Shown here piece after piece: positions 1 to 5,937 of a stretch of 9,066 nt of DNA. Both the position numbers and the translations under genes were made by a program. Every line of letters begins with the position of its first letter. Position 1 is the stretch's first letter. This DNA is from Caldisericia bacterium (lineage in GTDB: Bacteria; Caldisericota; Caldisericia; UBA6126; JAGPKI01): positions 1 through 9,066 of the forward strand of contig JAGPKI010000017.1 of the NCBI GenBank assembly GCA_018054005.1, in the 5' to 3' direction. The notes beneath the pieces were generated by a model. It was not told the origin of the DNA, made no database searches, and saw only the letters and a list, made by a program, of their open reading frames with translations.

Positions 1-26
1 CCCATTCCTCTTCAAATTGTGCAAAC

Positions 27-66
27 AATGTGCAATTAATGTGCAAAATGTGCAATTAATGTGCAA
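27..66. repeat. tandem 20-bp repeat, two identical copies, built on GTGCAA
   Basis: Two perfect adjacent copies of AATGTGCAATTAATGTGCAA lie at 27-46 and 47-66, and a fifth GTGCAA at 19-24 suggests a partial third unit. The GTGCAA core starts at 19, 30, 41, 50 and 61, so the spacing is mostly 11 bp. The stop codon of the minus-strand AlbA_2 remnant (56-58) lies inside the second copy. Because 20 is not a multiple of three, the copies are read in different frames. The function is unknown. It may be the remains of a low-complexity protein tail or a slippage-prone spot. The copies are certain; any role is not. Confidence 0.85.
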
Positions 67-427
67 TAACATAATAAGACCCTTTTCCTCTTTTTCCAGT
101 AGGCTTTAGTATATCTTTACTTACCAAAATATTAAGATCATTACTCGCAGTGTTCCTAAAACAGTTGTTTATCTCTTGATACTCTTTATTTGTTATCTTT
201 CCGTTTAATTCTGTAGAATCGACTGATGCAATAATACCCAGTTTACTCAGTATCTTGTTTGGAAGTTCTTCGAGGAGTCTTTTAGTATTTCTTAAACTAA
301 CAGGATTCCCTTGATCGTCTGCACCAATATAAATTTCTCCTCCATCACTGTTAGCAAATGCTGCCACTACTTTTAGATAATCATCCCGCCAATCTTTCTT
401 AAATTCGATAGTTTTATTTTCTCTCAT
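56..427 (-). pseudogene. AlbA_2/Schlafen-type AAA_4 regulator remnant with in-frame internal deletion
   Basis: The 123-residue reading frame looks like the two ends of a much longer family protein. Residues 1-66 match the start of the AlbA_2 (divergent AAA_4) domain: a TIEFKKDWRDDYLK opening, then AFANSDGGEIYIGADDQG, then a helix with LPNKI and the strand GIIASVD. In intact relatives of about 450-500 residues this continues through the rest of the AlbA_2 and an ATP-binding-like domain. Here, at about residue 70, it passes directly into a C-terminal winged helix (NGKITNKEYQEI, recognition-helix region RNTASNDLNIL, wing GKRGKGSYYVI). The join keeps the frame, so a small protein could still be made. 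The start is well supported: AGAGGA at 431-436 lies just before ATG and directly abuts the hsdM stop codon, suggesting translational coupling. Genes of this family often sit inside type I restriction loci. A natural short DNA-binding protein is possible; a deletion remnant is my preferred reading. Confidence 0.7.
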
Positions 428-436
428 AAGTCCTCT

Positions 437-2884
437 CTACTTATACCCTAACTTTTTCAGATACTCGTTTAATTTCGCAACTTCTTTATCGCGCTTTGTG
501 GTAAGCTCTGATAGTGACACTTTGTATTTATCCCATAGCGTCTCAAAAAACTTTATAATTTCTCTTTTTTCTCGATTTAGGTACTTGATGAGTTGCGCTT
601 CAGCAACTGCGTAAAATTTTTCAAAAACAAGGTCTTTTATCTCGTCTTCAGTGAGGGAGACTCTTTTTTCCATAACTTTGCTCTTAAGCTCTTCCTCCAA
701 CGATTTTAGCTCTTTTCTTAAGGTTTTGAGTTCTTTTTCCTTATCCTCAATTCTTGAATTCAATCCTACCCACTTTTCCATTTCTTTTATGGCAAACTCG
801 TTTGGATTTTGCTTCAAATATTTTATAGTTTCGTTTATATGTTCTTTCACTTTACCTGATGTTTTAGTCCCCTGTTCTTCATCATCCCAATCTTCATCTT
901 CTTCAAGAAGTTCATTTATTTCGCCTTCAACTAAAGTAATTTTGCCTTCGCAATTTTCGATTTCTGCGAATACATTAGAGAAAAACTTCATTTTTATACT
1001 TTCATCTTCAATGAGATTTTTATTAAAACCATCTGCAATAATGGATTTAAAATCATAGAAGAGCTCCTCCCACCAATTTACAAATACACCTGCCACTTTA
1101 AATTCATCAATTGCATTAAGGGGAATAAGCTTCTCTTTTAGTGAATTTAATGCGTTATTTCTAAAGAACCATAGGTTGTTTTTCTTTGGGAAGTTTTCAA
1201 TTTTAGGGTTCAATTCTTTGAACCATTCTTTGAGCTTGTCAGTATGCTTTGAATAAACCTCCATGATGTCTTTATCATTTTCGACAATATCTTTAATCTC
1301 AGTTTTATCCTGAATATTCTCTTTAAATGCAAAATAGCTGCTATCGGTTTTTTTAAGCAAAGTGTAACAGTCGAAATGAAATCTTTGAAGAGTTTCAGAA
1401 AATTGCTCTATTTCACTTTGAGGAATGCCTCCCTTGATGTGGCATGCAACATCCTCCATCTCTGGGTCGGCTGAATTATCTACATATCTTCTTATATTCA
1501 GATTAAAATCATTTTCTTCAATTTCCTTTATGTCAACAACACGCGAATATTTGGGGACTTCATGCTTATTGTCAAAAACTGCACTTATCTTTTCAATATC
1601 TTCAGGCTTGAGATAGTTTTGATTTCTTCCTTCGCCGTATTCTTTATCAGCGTTTATGAAGAGGATTTTATTTTTCATTTGCGGGTCTTTGTGCTTGTTT
1701 ATCACAACAATGCAAGCAGGGATACCCACATTATAGAAGAGTTTTGCCGGAAGCCCAATAATTGCCTCAATAAGGTCATCCTTTACAATACCTTCACGGA
1801 TGACTTTTTCTTGCCCACCTCTAAACAAAACTCCATGAGGCATAACTGAGGCAAGCATTCCATTATCTTTGGTGCTTGCTATCATATGCTGAAGAAACAT
1901 CAAGTCAGCTTTCTTTCCATTTTCTGGGGTAAAACCATAACGAAACCTTTCTTCAAACTTCATATTTGCTCTGGAATAGTTCTGTGAGAAAGGTGGATTT
2001 GCAAGCACTCTATCGAATTGCTTTATATATTCCCCATCAGGAAACTTTGGTGTGGTTAGAGTGTCTTCGTTTTCAATGTGTGCATCAGGAATACCGTGAA
2101 GAATCATATTGATTTTGCAGATAGACCAGGTAAGGCCATTTAATTCCTGGCCATATAGACCTAAATTCCTTGAATTCTGTCCCTGACTTTCCACATATTT
2201 TTTTGCTTCAATAAGAAAACCTCCAGAGCCAACAGTTGGGTCATAGATGGTCATTCTCTCCTGGGGTTTCAATAGTTGAACCATAAGCTTTTTAACATCA
2301 GGTGGAGTGTAGAACTCACCTCCCTTTTTGCCAGCAGAATCAGCAAATTGCTTCAACAGATATTCATATGCAGCACCTAAGAGGTCTGGGAATTCAAAAT
2401 TTTCAGTGGTAAGTTTATATTTGTTAAAATGGTTTATGAGGTCGATGAGTTGTGTGTCTTTTAATCTTGTCTTCCCTTTTGTAGCGTTAAAATCAATATG
2501 TTTTAGAACACCCTCAAGCTCTAGATTTTTTTCTTCAAGAGCAGCAAGTGCCTTGTTGAGAGATTCACCTACATTTTCTTTGAGTTGGAGAATGTTATTC
2601 CATTGAGCATTTTCAGGAACAAAAAAGGTATCTTTATATAAAGTAGGGTCTTTAAGATCTTTCTCAATTTCTTCGGGGGGAATATTCGCAGCCTGAAGTT
2701 CCCTTCTAAGTTCTTCACGCTTTTTGTCAAAGACATCTGAAACATGTTTCAGGAAAATCATACCAAAAATGTATTCTTTGTACTCAGATGCATCCATATT
2801 ACCACGTAATATATCTGCAGCTTTGAAAAGATATGTTTCAAGCTGTCTTAATGTTATTTTTTCTCCGTTCAAAAAATCCTCCAT
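437..2884 (-). CDS. hsdM: type I restriction-modification DNA adenine methyltransferase, subunit M (long form)
   Basis: HsdM binds S-adenosylmethionine and, with the specificity subunit HsdS, methylates N6 of adenine in a split target site to protect host DNA. Visible parts in order are an HsdM N-terminal helical domain (about 10-165, with KAADILRGNMDASEYKEYIFGM), motif X GEFYTP (189-194), motif I DPTVGSGGFL (215-224), and catalytic motif IV NPPF (296-299). The usual HsdM body ends near FNLNIRRYVD (about 460-469). A further 345 residues follow, with an acidic linker (ELLEEDEDWDDEEQG, about 667-681) and long Lys/Glu-rich heptad-like helices, ending WDKYKVSLSEL...LKKLGYK, a tail seen in other long HsdM proteins. 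At 815 residues it is well above the common 480-530. No frameshift or missing key motif is seen. hsdS and hsdR are not in the window and probably lie beyond coordinate 1. The true start may be TTG at 2872 (see separate entry). Confidence 0.95.
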   Translation of the reverse strand: MEDFLNGEKITLRQLETYLFKAADILRGNMDASEYKEYIFGMIFLKHVSDVFDKKREELRRELQAANIPPEEIEKDLKDPTLYKDTFFVPENAQWNNILQLKENVGESLNKALAALEEKNLELEGVLKHIDFNATKGKTRLKDTQLIDLINHFNKYKLTTENFEFPDLLGAAYEYLLKQFADSAGKKGGEFYTPPDVKKLMVQLLKPQERMTIYDPTVGSGGFLIEAKKYVESQGQNSRNLGLYGQELNGLTWSICKINMILHGIPDAHIENEDTLTTPKFPDGEYIKQFDRVLANPPFSQNYSRANMKFEERFRYGFTPENGKKADLMFLQHMIASTKDNGMLASVMPHGVLFRGGQEKVIREGIVKDDLIEAIIGLPAKLFYNVGIPACIVVINKHKDPQMKNKILFINADKEYGEGRNQNYLKPEDIEKISAVFDNKHEVPKYSRVVDIKEIEENDFNLNIRRYVDNSADPEMEDVACHIKGGIPQSEIEQFSETLQRFHFDCYTLLKKTDSSYFAFKENIQDKTEIKDIVENDKDIMEVYSKHTDKLKEWFKELNPKIENFPKKNNLWFFRNNALNSLKEKLIPLNAIDEFKVAGVFVNWWEELFYDFKSIIADGFNKNLIEDESIKMKFFSNVFAEIENCEGKITLVEGEINELLEEDEDWDDEEQGTKTSGKVKEHINETIKYLKQNPNEFAIKEMEKWVGLNSRIEDKEKELKTLRKELKSLEEELKSKVMEKRVSLTEDEIKDLVFEKFYAVAEAQLIKYLNREKREIIKFFETLWDKYKVSLSELTTKRDKEVAKLNEYLKKLGYK
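2870..2884 (-). promoter_or_regulatory. ambiguous hsdM start: internal GGAGG before a TTG codon
   Basis: The ATG at 2884-2882 is preceded only by a weak GAGAAA. A perfect GGAGG (2882-2878) begins at the last base of this ATG and stands 5 bases before an in-frame TTG at 2872-2870. That geometry is typical of a Shine-Dalgarno and start pair. Starting at TTG would remove only four residues, before the conserved helical domain, so homology does not decide it. Confidence 0.45.
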
Positions 2885-2913
2885 TTTCTCAGATAAAAAC
2901 TCAATAATTAAAA

Positions 2914-2942
2914 ATTATTTCATAACTTTTATAAAAAATCAA
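2914..2942 (-). promoter_or_regulatory. candidate sigma-70-type promoter for hsdM
   Basis: On the minus strand TTGATT (2942-2937) is followed after 17 bases by AATAAT (2919-2914), giving 4/6 and 5/6 matches to the -35 and -10 consensus. Transcription would begin some 20 bases before the hsdM start. The region is so A+T-rich that chance matches are expected, so this is a modest call. Confidence 0.35.
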
Positions 2943-3214
2943 AATATTAGTTATAATAAATATAAAATTTTTTAATTCCTCCGAAAATAATAACTCCAAA
3001 ATATAAAATTATGATTATTAACGAAATTAGATATTGTTTAGTTATATAAGTGGTATATGAAAAGGATTAAAGATATTATTTTCATGCTTGTGGCAGAAAA
3101 TACAAAGAGATATTAGAATTATAAATAATCGGTTTTTTAAAGTGTTGTAGCCACAATTTCATGCTTTTCATAAAACTTAGATAATAAATTATAGATTTGG
3201 ATTATTATCACTCT

Positions 3215-3242
3215 TTGAGAAGATAAGCAAAATTAGTATAAT
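3215..3242 (+). promoter_or_regulatory. sigma-70-type promoter of the rplS operon
   Basis: TTGAGA (3215-3220) and a perfect TATAAT (3237-3242) are separated by 16 bases. A transcript starting near 3249 would have a leader of about 30 bases, carrying AAAGGAAG (3266-3273) 7 bases before the rplS ATG. This is the best promoter in the window and the only obvious one for the five plus-strand genes. Confidence 0.7.
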
Positions 3243-3280
3243 TATTAAGTTGATTTATTTTTTGGAAAGGAAGTTTTAAA

Positions 3281-3652
3281 ATGGGCATTATAGAGGATAT
3301 TACAAAAGATATGATTAGAAATGATATACCTGATTTCTGGGTAGGGGACACTGTTAAGGTACATCAAAAGATAAAAGAAGGAAATAAAGAAAGAGTCCAA
3401 ATTTTTGAAGGAGTTGTTATAGGCAGAAAAGGAGGAGGAATTTCAGAAAGTTTTTGCGTTAGGAAAGTTTCTGATGGTATAAGCATCGAAAAGATTTTTC
3501 CACTTAATTCCCCCACAATTGCTAAAATTGAAGTAGCAAGCAGGGGAAAGGTCAGAAGAGCAAAGCTATATTATCTAAGAACTGCTAAAGGTAAGAAAGC
3601 AAAAATTGAGAGAAAAATAATTTTTAAGAAAGTGAACAAAAAAGAAGAATAA
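3281..3652 (+). CDS. rplS: 50S ribosomal protein L19 (bL19)
   Basis: bL19 sits in the large ribosomal subunit near the interface with the 30S subunit. The 123-residue product (family about 115) has the whole family pattern: the N-terminal helix, DIPDFWVGDTVKVHQKI, RVQIFEGVVIGRKGGG (about 43-58), the segment SESFCVRKVSDGISIEKIFPL, and the basic RRAKLYYLR (about 107-115 in the family; here in the final quarter). The slightly longer tail is Lys-rich. The start is fixed by AAAGGAAG 7 bases upstream. It is the first gene of a plus-strand operon with lepB only 4 bases downstream. In many bacteria rplS is last in rpsP-rimM-trmD-rplS; here trmD is absent upstream, and a divergent restriction-modification gene lies there instead. 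Identification is secure. Confidence 0.98.
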   Translation: MGIIEDITKDMIRNDIPDFWVGDTVKVHQKIKEGNKERVQIFEGVVIGRKGGGISESFCVRKVSDGISIEKIFPLNSPTIAKIEVASRGKVRRAKLYYLRTAKGKKAKIERKIIFKKVNKKEE

Positions 3653-3656
3653 TATT

Positions 3657-4193
3657 ATGAATCAAAGCACAAAGAAAGAGATTTTAGATTGGATTGAGAC
3701 TATTGCTATAGCACTTTTAGTAGCGTTTTTGATAAGGAATTTTTTATTTCAACCTTATCGCGTTCAAATGGGTTCAATGTTACCTACTTTAAAAGAAAAT
3801 AATTTAATTATAGTAAACAAAATTACTTATAGGTTTAATGATCCTAAAAGAGGTGATATAGTAGTTTTTCGACCACCAAACGGCTCAAAAGTATTTTATG
3901 TTAAAAGAATAGTAGCATTACCGGGAGAAACAATAGAAATAAGAAATGGTGAATTATTAATAAATGGAATTCCCCTTGAAGAGGATTATATATCAGGAGC
4001 CACGCCTGGTGTTTATGGACCGCTAACTCTTGGTAGAGATGAATATTTTGTAATGGGGGACCATAGAAACAATAGTCTTGATAGCCGTGAATTTGGCCCA
4101 ATAAGCAAAGAATCTATAATTGGAAAGGCTACACTTATTTTTTGGCCACCGGGTGCTTTTGCAGTATTAAGCAATAATTTAACAAATAAATAG
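3657..4193 (+). CDS. lepB: signal peptidase I
   Basis: This is a membrane serine-lysine endopeptidase (S26 family) that removes signal peptides from exported preproteins at the outer face of the cytoplasmic membrane. A short N-terminal cytoplasmic segment is followed by one membrane helix (about 15-31). Next come box B with the catalytic serine in MGSMLPTL (Ser40), box D with the catalytic lysine in YVKRIVALPG (Lys83), and box E MGDHRNNSLDSR (133-144). At 178 residues it is the compact single-anchor type. The residues just before the serine read VQM rather than the common PSG or GPS pattern. The start is 4 bases after the rplS stop, with only a weak AAGAAG upstream. An rplS-lepB-rnhB order is found in several bacterial groups. 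Confidence 0.96.
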   Translation: MNQSTKKEILDWIETIAIALLVAFLIRNFLFQPYRVQMGSMLPTLKENNLIIVNKITYRFNDPKRGDIVVFRPPNGSKVFYVKRIVALPGETIEIRNGELLINGIPLEEDYISGATPGVYGPLTLGRDEYFVMGDHRNNSLDSREFGPISKESIIGKATLIFWPPGAFAVLSNNLTNK

Positions 4194-4194
4194 T

Positions 4195-4821
4195 TTGAAG
4201 CACGAAAATCTGTGGGAAAACCAGGAAAAGTTTATAAAATTTTTTTCACCCGATATTTGTATTGGTATAGATGAAGTTGGAAGAGGAAGTTTGGCTGGGC
4301 CAGTGGTAGCTGCCGCTGTGGCTTTACGCAATTGCACAAAGATAGATGTAAATGATTCTAAAAAAATTTCAGAGAATAAGAGGACAGAAATATTTTTAGA
4401 AATTCTTAAACAAAAACCTTTTTTAGGTATTGGTGTCGTTTCCCAATTTGTCATTGATAAGATAAATATTCTTAATGCCACTAAATTAGCTATGAAGAAA
4501 GCTCTCTCTGAATGCATTATAAGCTTAAATAAAGAGTTTACAGATAGCTTTGATCCATTAGTTTTAATAGATGGTAATTTTATCTTAGAAAATGTTCCTT
4601 ATAAGCAAATTGCCATAAAGAAGGGAGATTCTAATTTAGCAATTATTGCTACTGCTTCTATTGTAGCAAAAGTAATAAGAGATGAAATAATGAATATTTT
4701 CGATGAATTATATCCTAATTATTTGTTATCCAAAAATAAAGGTTATGGTACAAGAGAGCATATTCTTGCTATTTCAAATTTTGGTTTCTCACATCTCCAT
4801 AGGTTAACTTTTAAGATATGA
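4195..4821 (+). CDS. rnhB: ribonuclease HII
   Basis: RNase HII cuts the RNA strand of RNA-DNA hybrids and nicks DNA at single misincorporated ribonucleotides. All four acidic metal ligands of the family are visible: Asp26 and Glu27 in GIDEVGRGSLAGP, Asp126 in LIDGN, and Asp145 in KKGDSN. The helix TASIVAKVIRDEIM and the motif NKGYGT (181-186) with the conserved tyrosine are also present. Length 208 is normal. The start must be TTG at 4195: the frame is closed by TAA at 4180-4182, and no ATG or GTG occurs before the catalytic motif. The TTG is one base after the lepB stop and has no Shine-Dalgarno sequence, so it probably depends on translation of lepB. Confidence 0.96.
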   Translation: MKHENLWENQEKFIKFFSPDICIGIDEVGRGSLAGPVVAAAVALRNCTKIDVNDSKKISENKRTEIFLEILKQKPFLGIGVVSQFVIDKINILNATKLAMKKALSECIISLNKEFTDSFDPLVLIDGNFILENVPYKQIAIKKGDSNLAIIATASIVAKVIRDEIMNIFDELYPNYLLSKNKGYGTREHILAISNFGFSHLHRLTFKI

Positions 4822-4835
4822 CTGCTTTGAAATGA
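4818..4835 (+). other. possible five-codon coupling minicistron between rnhB and the NERD gene
   Basis: ATG at 4818 overlaps the rnhB stop (ATGA, 4818-4821). It reads MTALK and stops at TGA 4833-4835, which overlaps the ATG of the next gene (ATGA, 4832-4835). Two stop-start overlaps in a row would let a ribosome pass from rnhB to the next gene by reinitiation. The next gene has no good ribosome binding site of its own. A chance arrangement in 18 bases is quite possible. Confidence 0.25.
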
Positions 4836-5560
4836 GAGTAATAAATAAAAAAAATTTTGTAAAAGAGATGCTTTCAGGCTTGGAAGTAAGGTCTATTTTG
4901 GAAATAATTCTTACAGCTACTGGTTTTTTTGTTATGACTCTTGGGATTTTTAGAAATGATTTGCTTGCTTTTTTTGTGGGTGGATTTGTATTTGTTTTAT
5001 GCGGGTATATGTACGAATTAAAACTTACTCAAGCTCGGATATGGAGAGCTGGGCTGCTTGGTCAAAAAAAGGTCGAAGAAGTTTTACTTAAACTCGATAA
5101 TAGATATATTTTACTGAACAACTTATCACTACCTTTTAAGAATTGTGATATAGACCATCTACTTGTTGGCCCTAACGGAGTTTTCCTTATTGAGACCAAA
5201 AATTATAAAGGCGAGATAAGCTGTACAGGAGACCTTTGGGAATATCAAAAAGTTGGTAAAATGGGTGGTATTTACAAAGGTTATATAACAAATCCAAGCA
5301 GACAGCTTAAGAGAAATGTATGGGAGTTAAAATCTTTTCTGGATAAAAAATCAAAGAGGTTATTTGGGGTCAATGAGTTTCCTTACTGGATTCAAGGAAT
5401 GGTTGTTTTTACTAATGAAGAAGCTGTCCTCAACACTAAAGATGAAACTGTTGTCATATTAAAAGTTAATGATTTATATGATTATATAAAGAATTTTAAG
5501 AAAACAAAAATACCTGAAGATGATATCGAAAAAATAGCCTCTCTACTTAAGGAGCTTTAA
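4832..5560 (+). CDS. membrane-anchored NERD-domain (nuclease-related) protein
   Basis: The 242-residue product begins with two closely spaced hydrophobic helices (about 23-40 and 44-60), forming a hairpin membrane anchor, followed by a cytoplasmic NERD domain. The NERD pattern is clear: GLLGQKKVEEVLLKL (about 74-88), YILLNNLSLP (92-101), then DIDHLLVGPNGVFLIETKNYKG. Asp108, Glu121 and Lys123 fit the acidic and E-x-K residues of a PD-(D/E)XK nuclease-like fold. NPSRQL (154-159) and a strand MVVFTN (190-195) follow, as in other NERD proteins. The family is predicted to act on DNA but has no settled substrate, so nuclease activity is inference. It lies between rnhB and yraN, 10 bases after one and overlapping the other by one base. 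The ATG has no clear ribosome binding site. Confidence 0.88.
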   Translation: MRVINKKNFVKEMLSGLEVRSILEIILTATGFFVMTLGIFRNDLLAFFVGGFVFVLCGYMYELKLTQARIWRAGLLGQKKVEEVLLKLDNRYILLNNLSLPFKNCDIDHLLVGPNGVFLIETKNYKGEISCTGDLWEYQKVGKMGGIYKGYITNPSRQLKRNVWELKSFLDKKSKRLFGVNEFPYWIQGMVVFTNEEAVLNTKDETVVILKVNDLYDYIKNFKKTKIPEDDIEKIASLLKEL

Positions 5561-5586
5561 TGTCAGCGGGAACTTTAATGTCAAGG
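5551..5586 (+). repeat. 18-bp tandem duplication of the yraN translation start
   Basis: Units GGAGCTTTAATGTCAGCG (5551-5568) and GGAACTTTAATGTCAAGG (5569-5586) agree at 15 of 18 bases. Each holds a purine-rich Shine-Dalgarno-like segment and an ATG, at 5560 and 5578, in the same frame. The period is a multiple of three, so the duplication adds six residues and gives two possible starts. Confidence 0.85.
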
Positions 5587-5937
5587 AAAGAGCTCGGAGA
5601 TTTTGGAGAAAATTATGTTTCAAATTACCTTAAAGACTTAGGATTTAAAGTAATTGGCAGAAACTATCATACAAAATATGGAGAAATAGATATTATTGCA
5701 ACTAAAGATGGTAAAATTCATTTTGTTGAAGTCAAAACAAGAAAATCTCTTCTGTTTGGTACCCCAGAAGAAGCATATTCCTTAAAAAAACAGGAAAGAA
5801 TCATTAAAGCAGCACTTGGTTATTTAAAGGATAATAATATAAATAAATCTTTTCAAATTGACCTTGTGGCTTTAATATTAAACGATAAAAATGAAGTTTT
5901 AAGTATCGCTATGTATGATAATGCTATTAATTATTAG
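5560..5937 (+). CDS. yraN: YraN/UPF0102 family protein, predicted endonuclease-like
   Basis: The 125-residue product (family about 115-130) has the conserved opening KELGDFGENYVSNYL, then GRNYHTKYGEIDIIA with Glu42 and Asp44, FVEVKTRKS with Glu57 and Lys59, and FQIDLVAL (98-105). These are the acidic and E-x-K residues of a PD-(D/E)XK, Holliday-junction-resolvase-like fold. The family's cellular role is not established. The first ATG overlaps the NERD stop (TAATG). A second ATG at 5578 gives MSRKELGDFGE, which matches the usual family start better and lacks the six extra residues produced by the 18-bp duplication. Either or both may be used. A place next to rnhB is common for this family. The 3' end overlaps that of nadC by 4 bp. 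Confidence 0.93.
   Translation: MSAGTLMSRKELGDFGENYVSNYLKDLGFKVIGRNYHTKYGEIDIIATKDGKIHFVEVKTRKSLLFGTPEEAYSLKKQERIIKAALGYLKDNNINKSFQIDLVALILNDKNEVLSIAMYDNAINY

Larger units (their letters stand above)
2885..3280. other. 396-bp A+T-rich divergent intergenic region, no gene recognised
   Basis: This separates divergent hsdM and rplS. Apart from the two candidate promoters at its ends I see no convincing gene. A 19-codon frame from ATG 3057 lacks a good ribosome binding site. There is a 7-bp inverted pair, TTGTGGC (3088-3094) and GCCACAA (3150-3156), and a 10-bp direct repeat TTTCATGCTT (3080-3089 and 3157-3166) around it. These may mark a decayed element or a small RNA, but the evidence is weak. 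No intrinsic terminator is visible on either strand. Confidence 0.6.

Noticed and set aside
27..66. CRISPR-like repeat array or phase-variable switch
   Set aside because: The units abut with no spacers. The stop lies in the first copy read, so changing copy number would not alter the protein end; I kept it only as a tandem repeat.
651..1058. 135-codon plus-strand frame opposite hsdM
   Set aside because: It is a Ser/Phe/Leu-rich shadow of the Lys/Glu-rich coiled-coil tail of hsdM, without a family pattern or ribosome binding site.
3057..3116. 19-codon open frame in the hsdM-rplS intergenic region beginning MKRIKDIIF
   Set aside because: No Shine-Dalgarno sequence is seen before it and the length is within chance for this composition.
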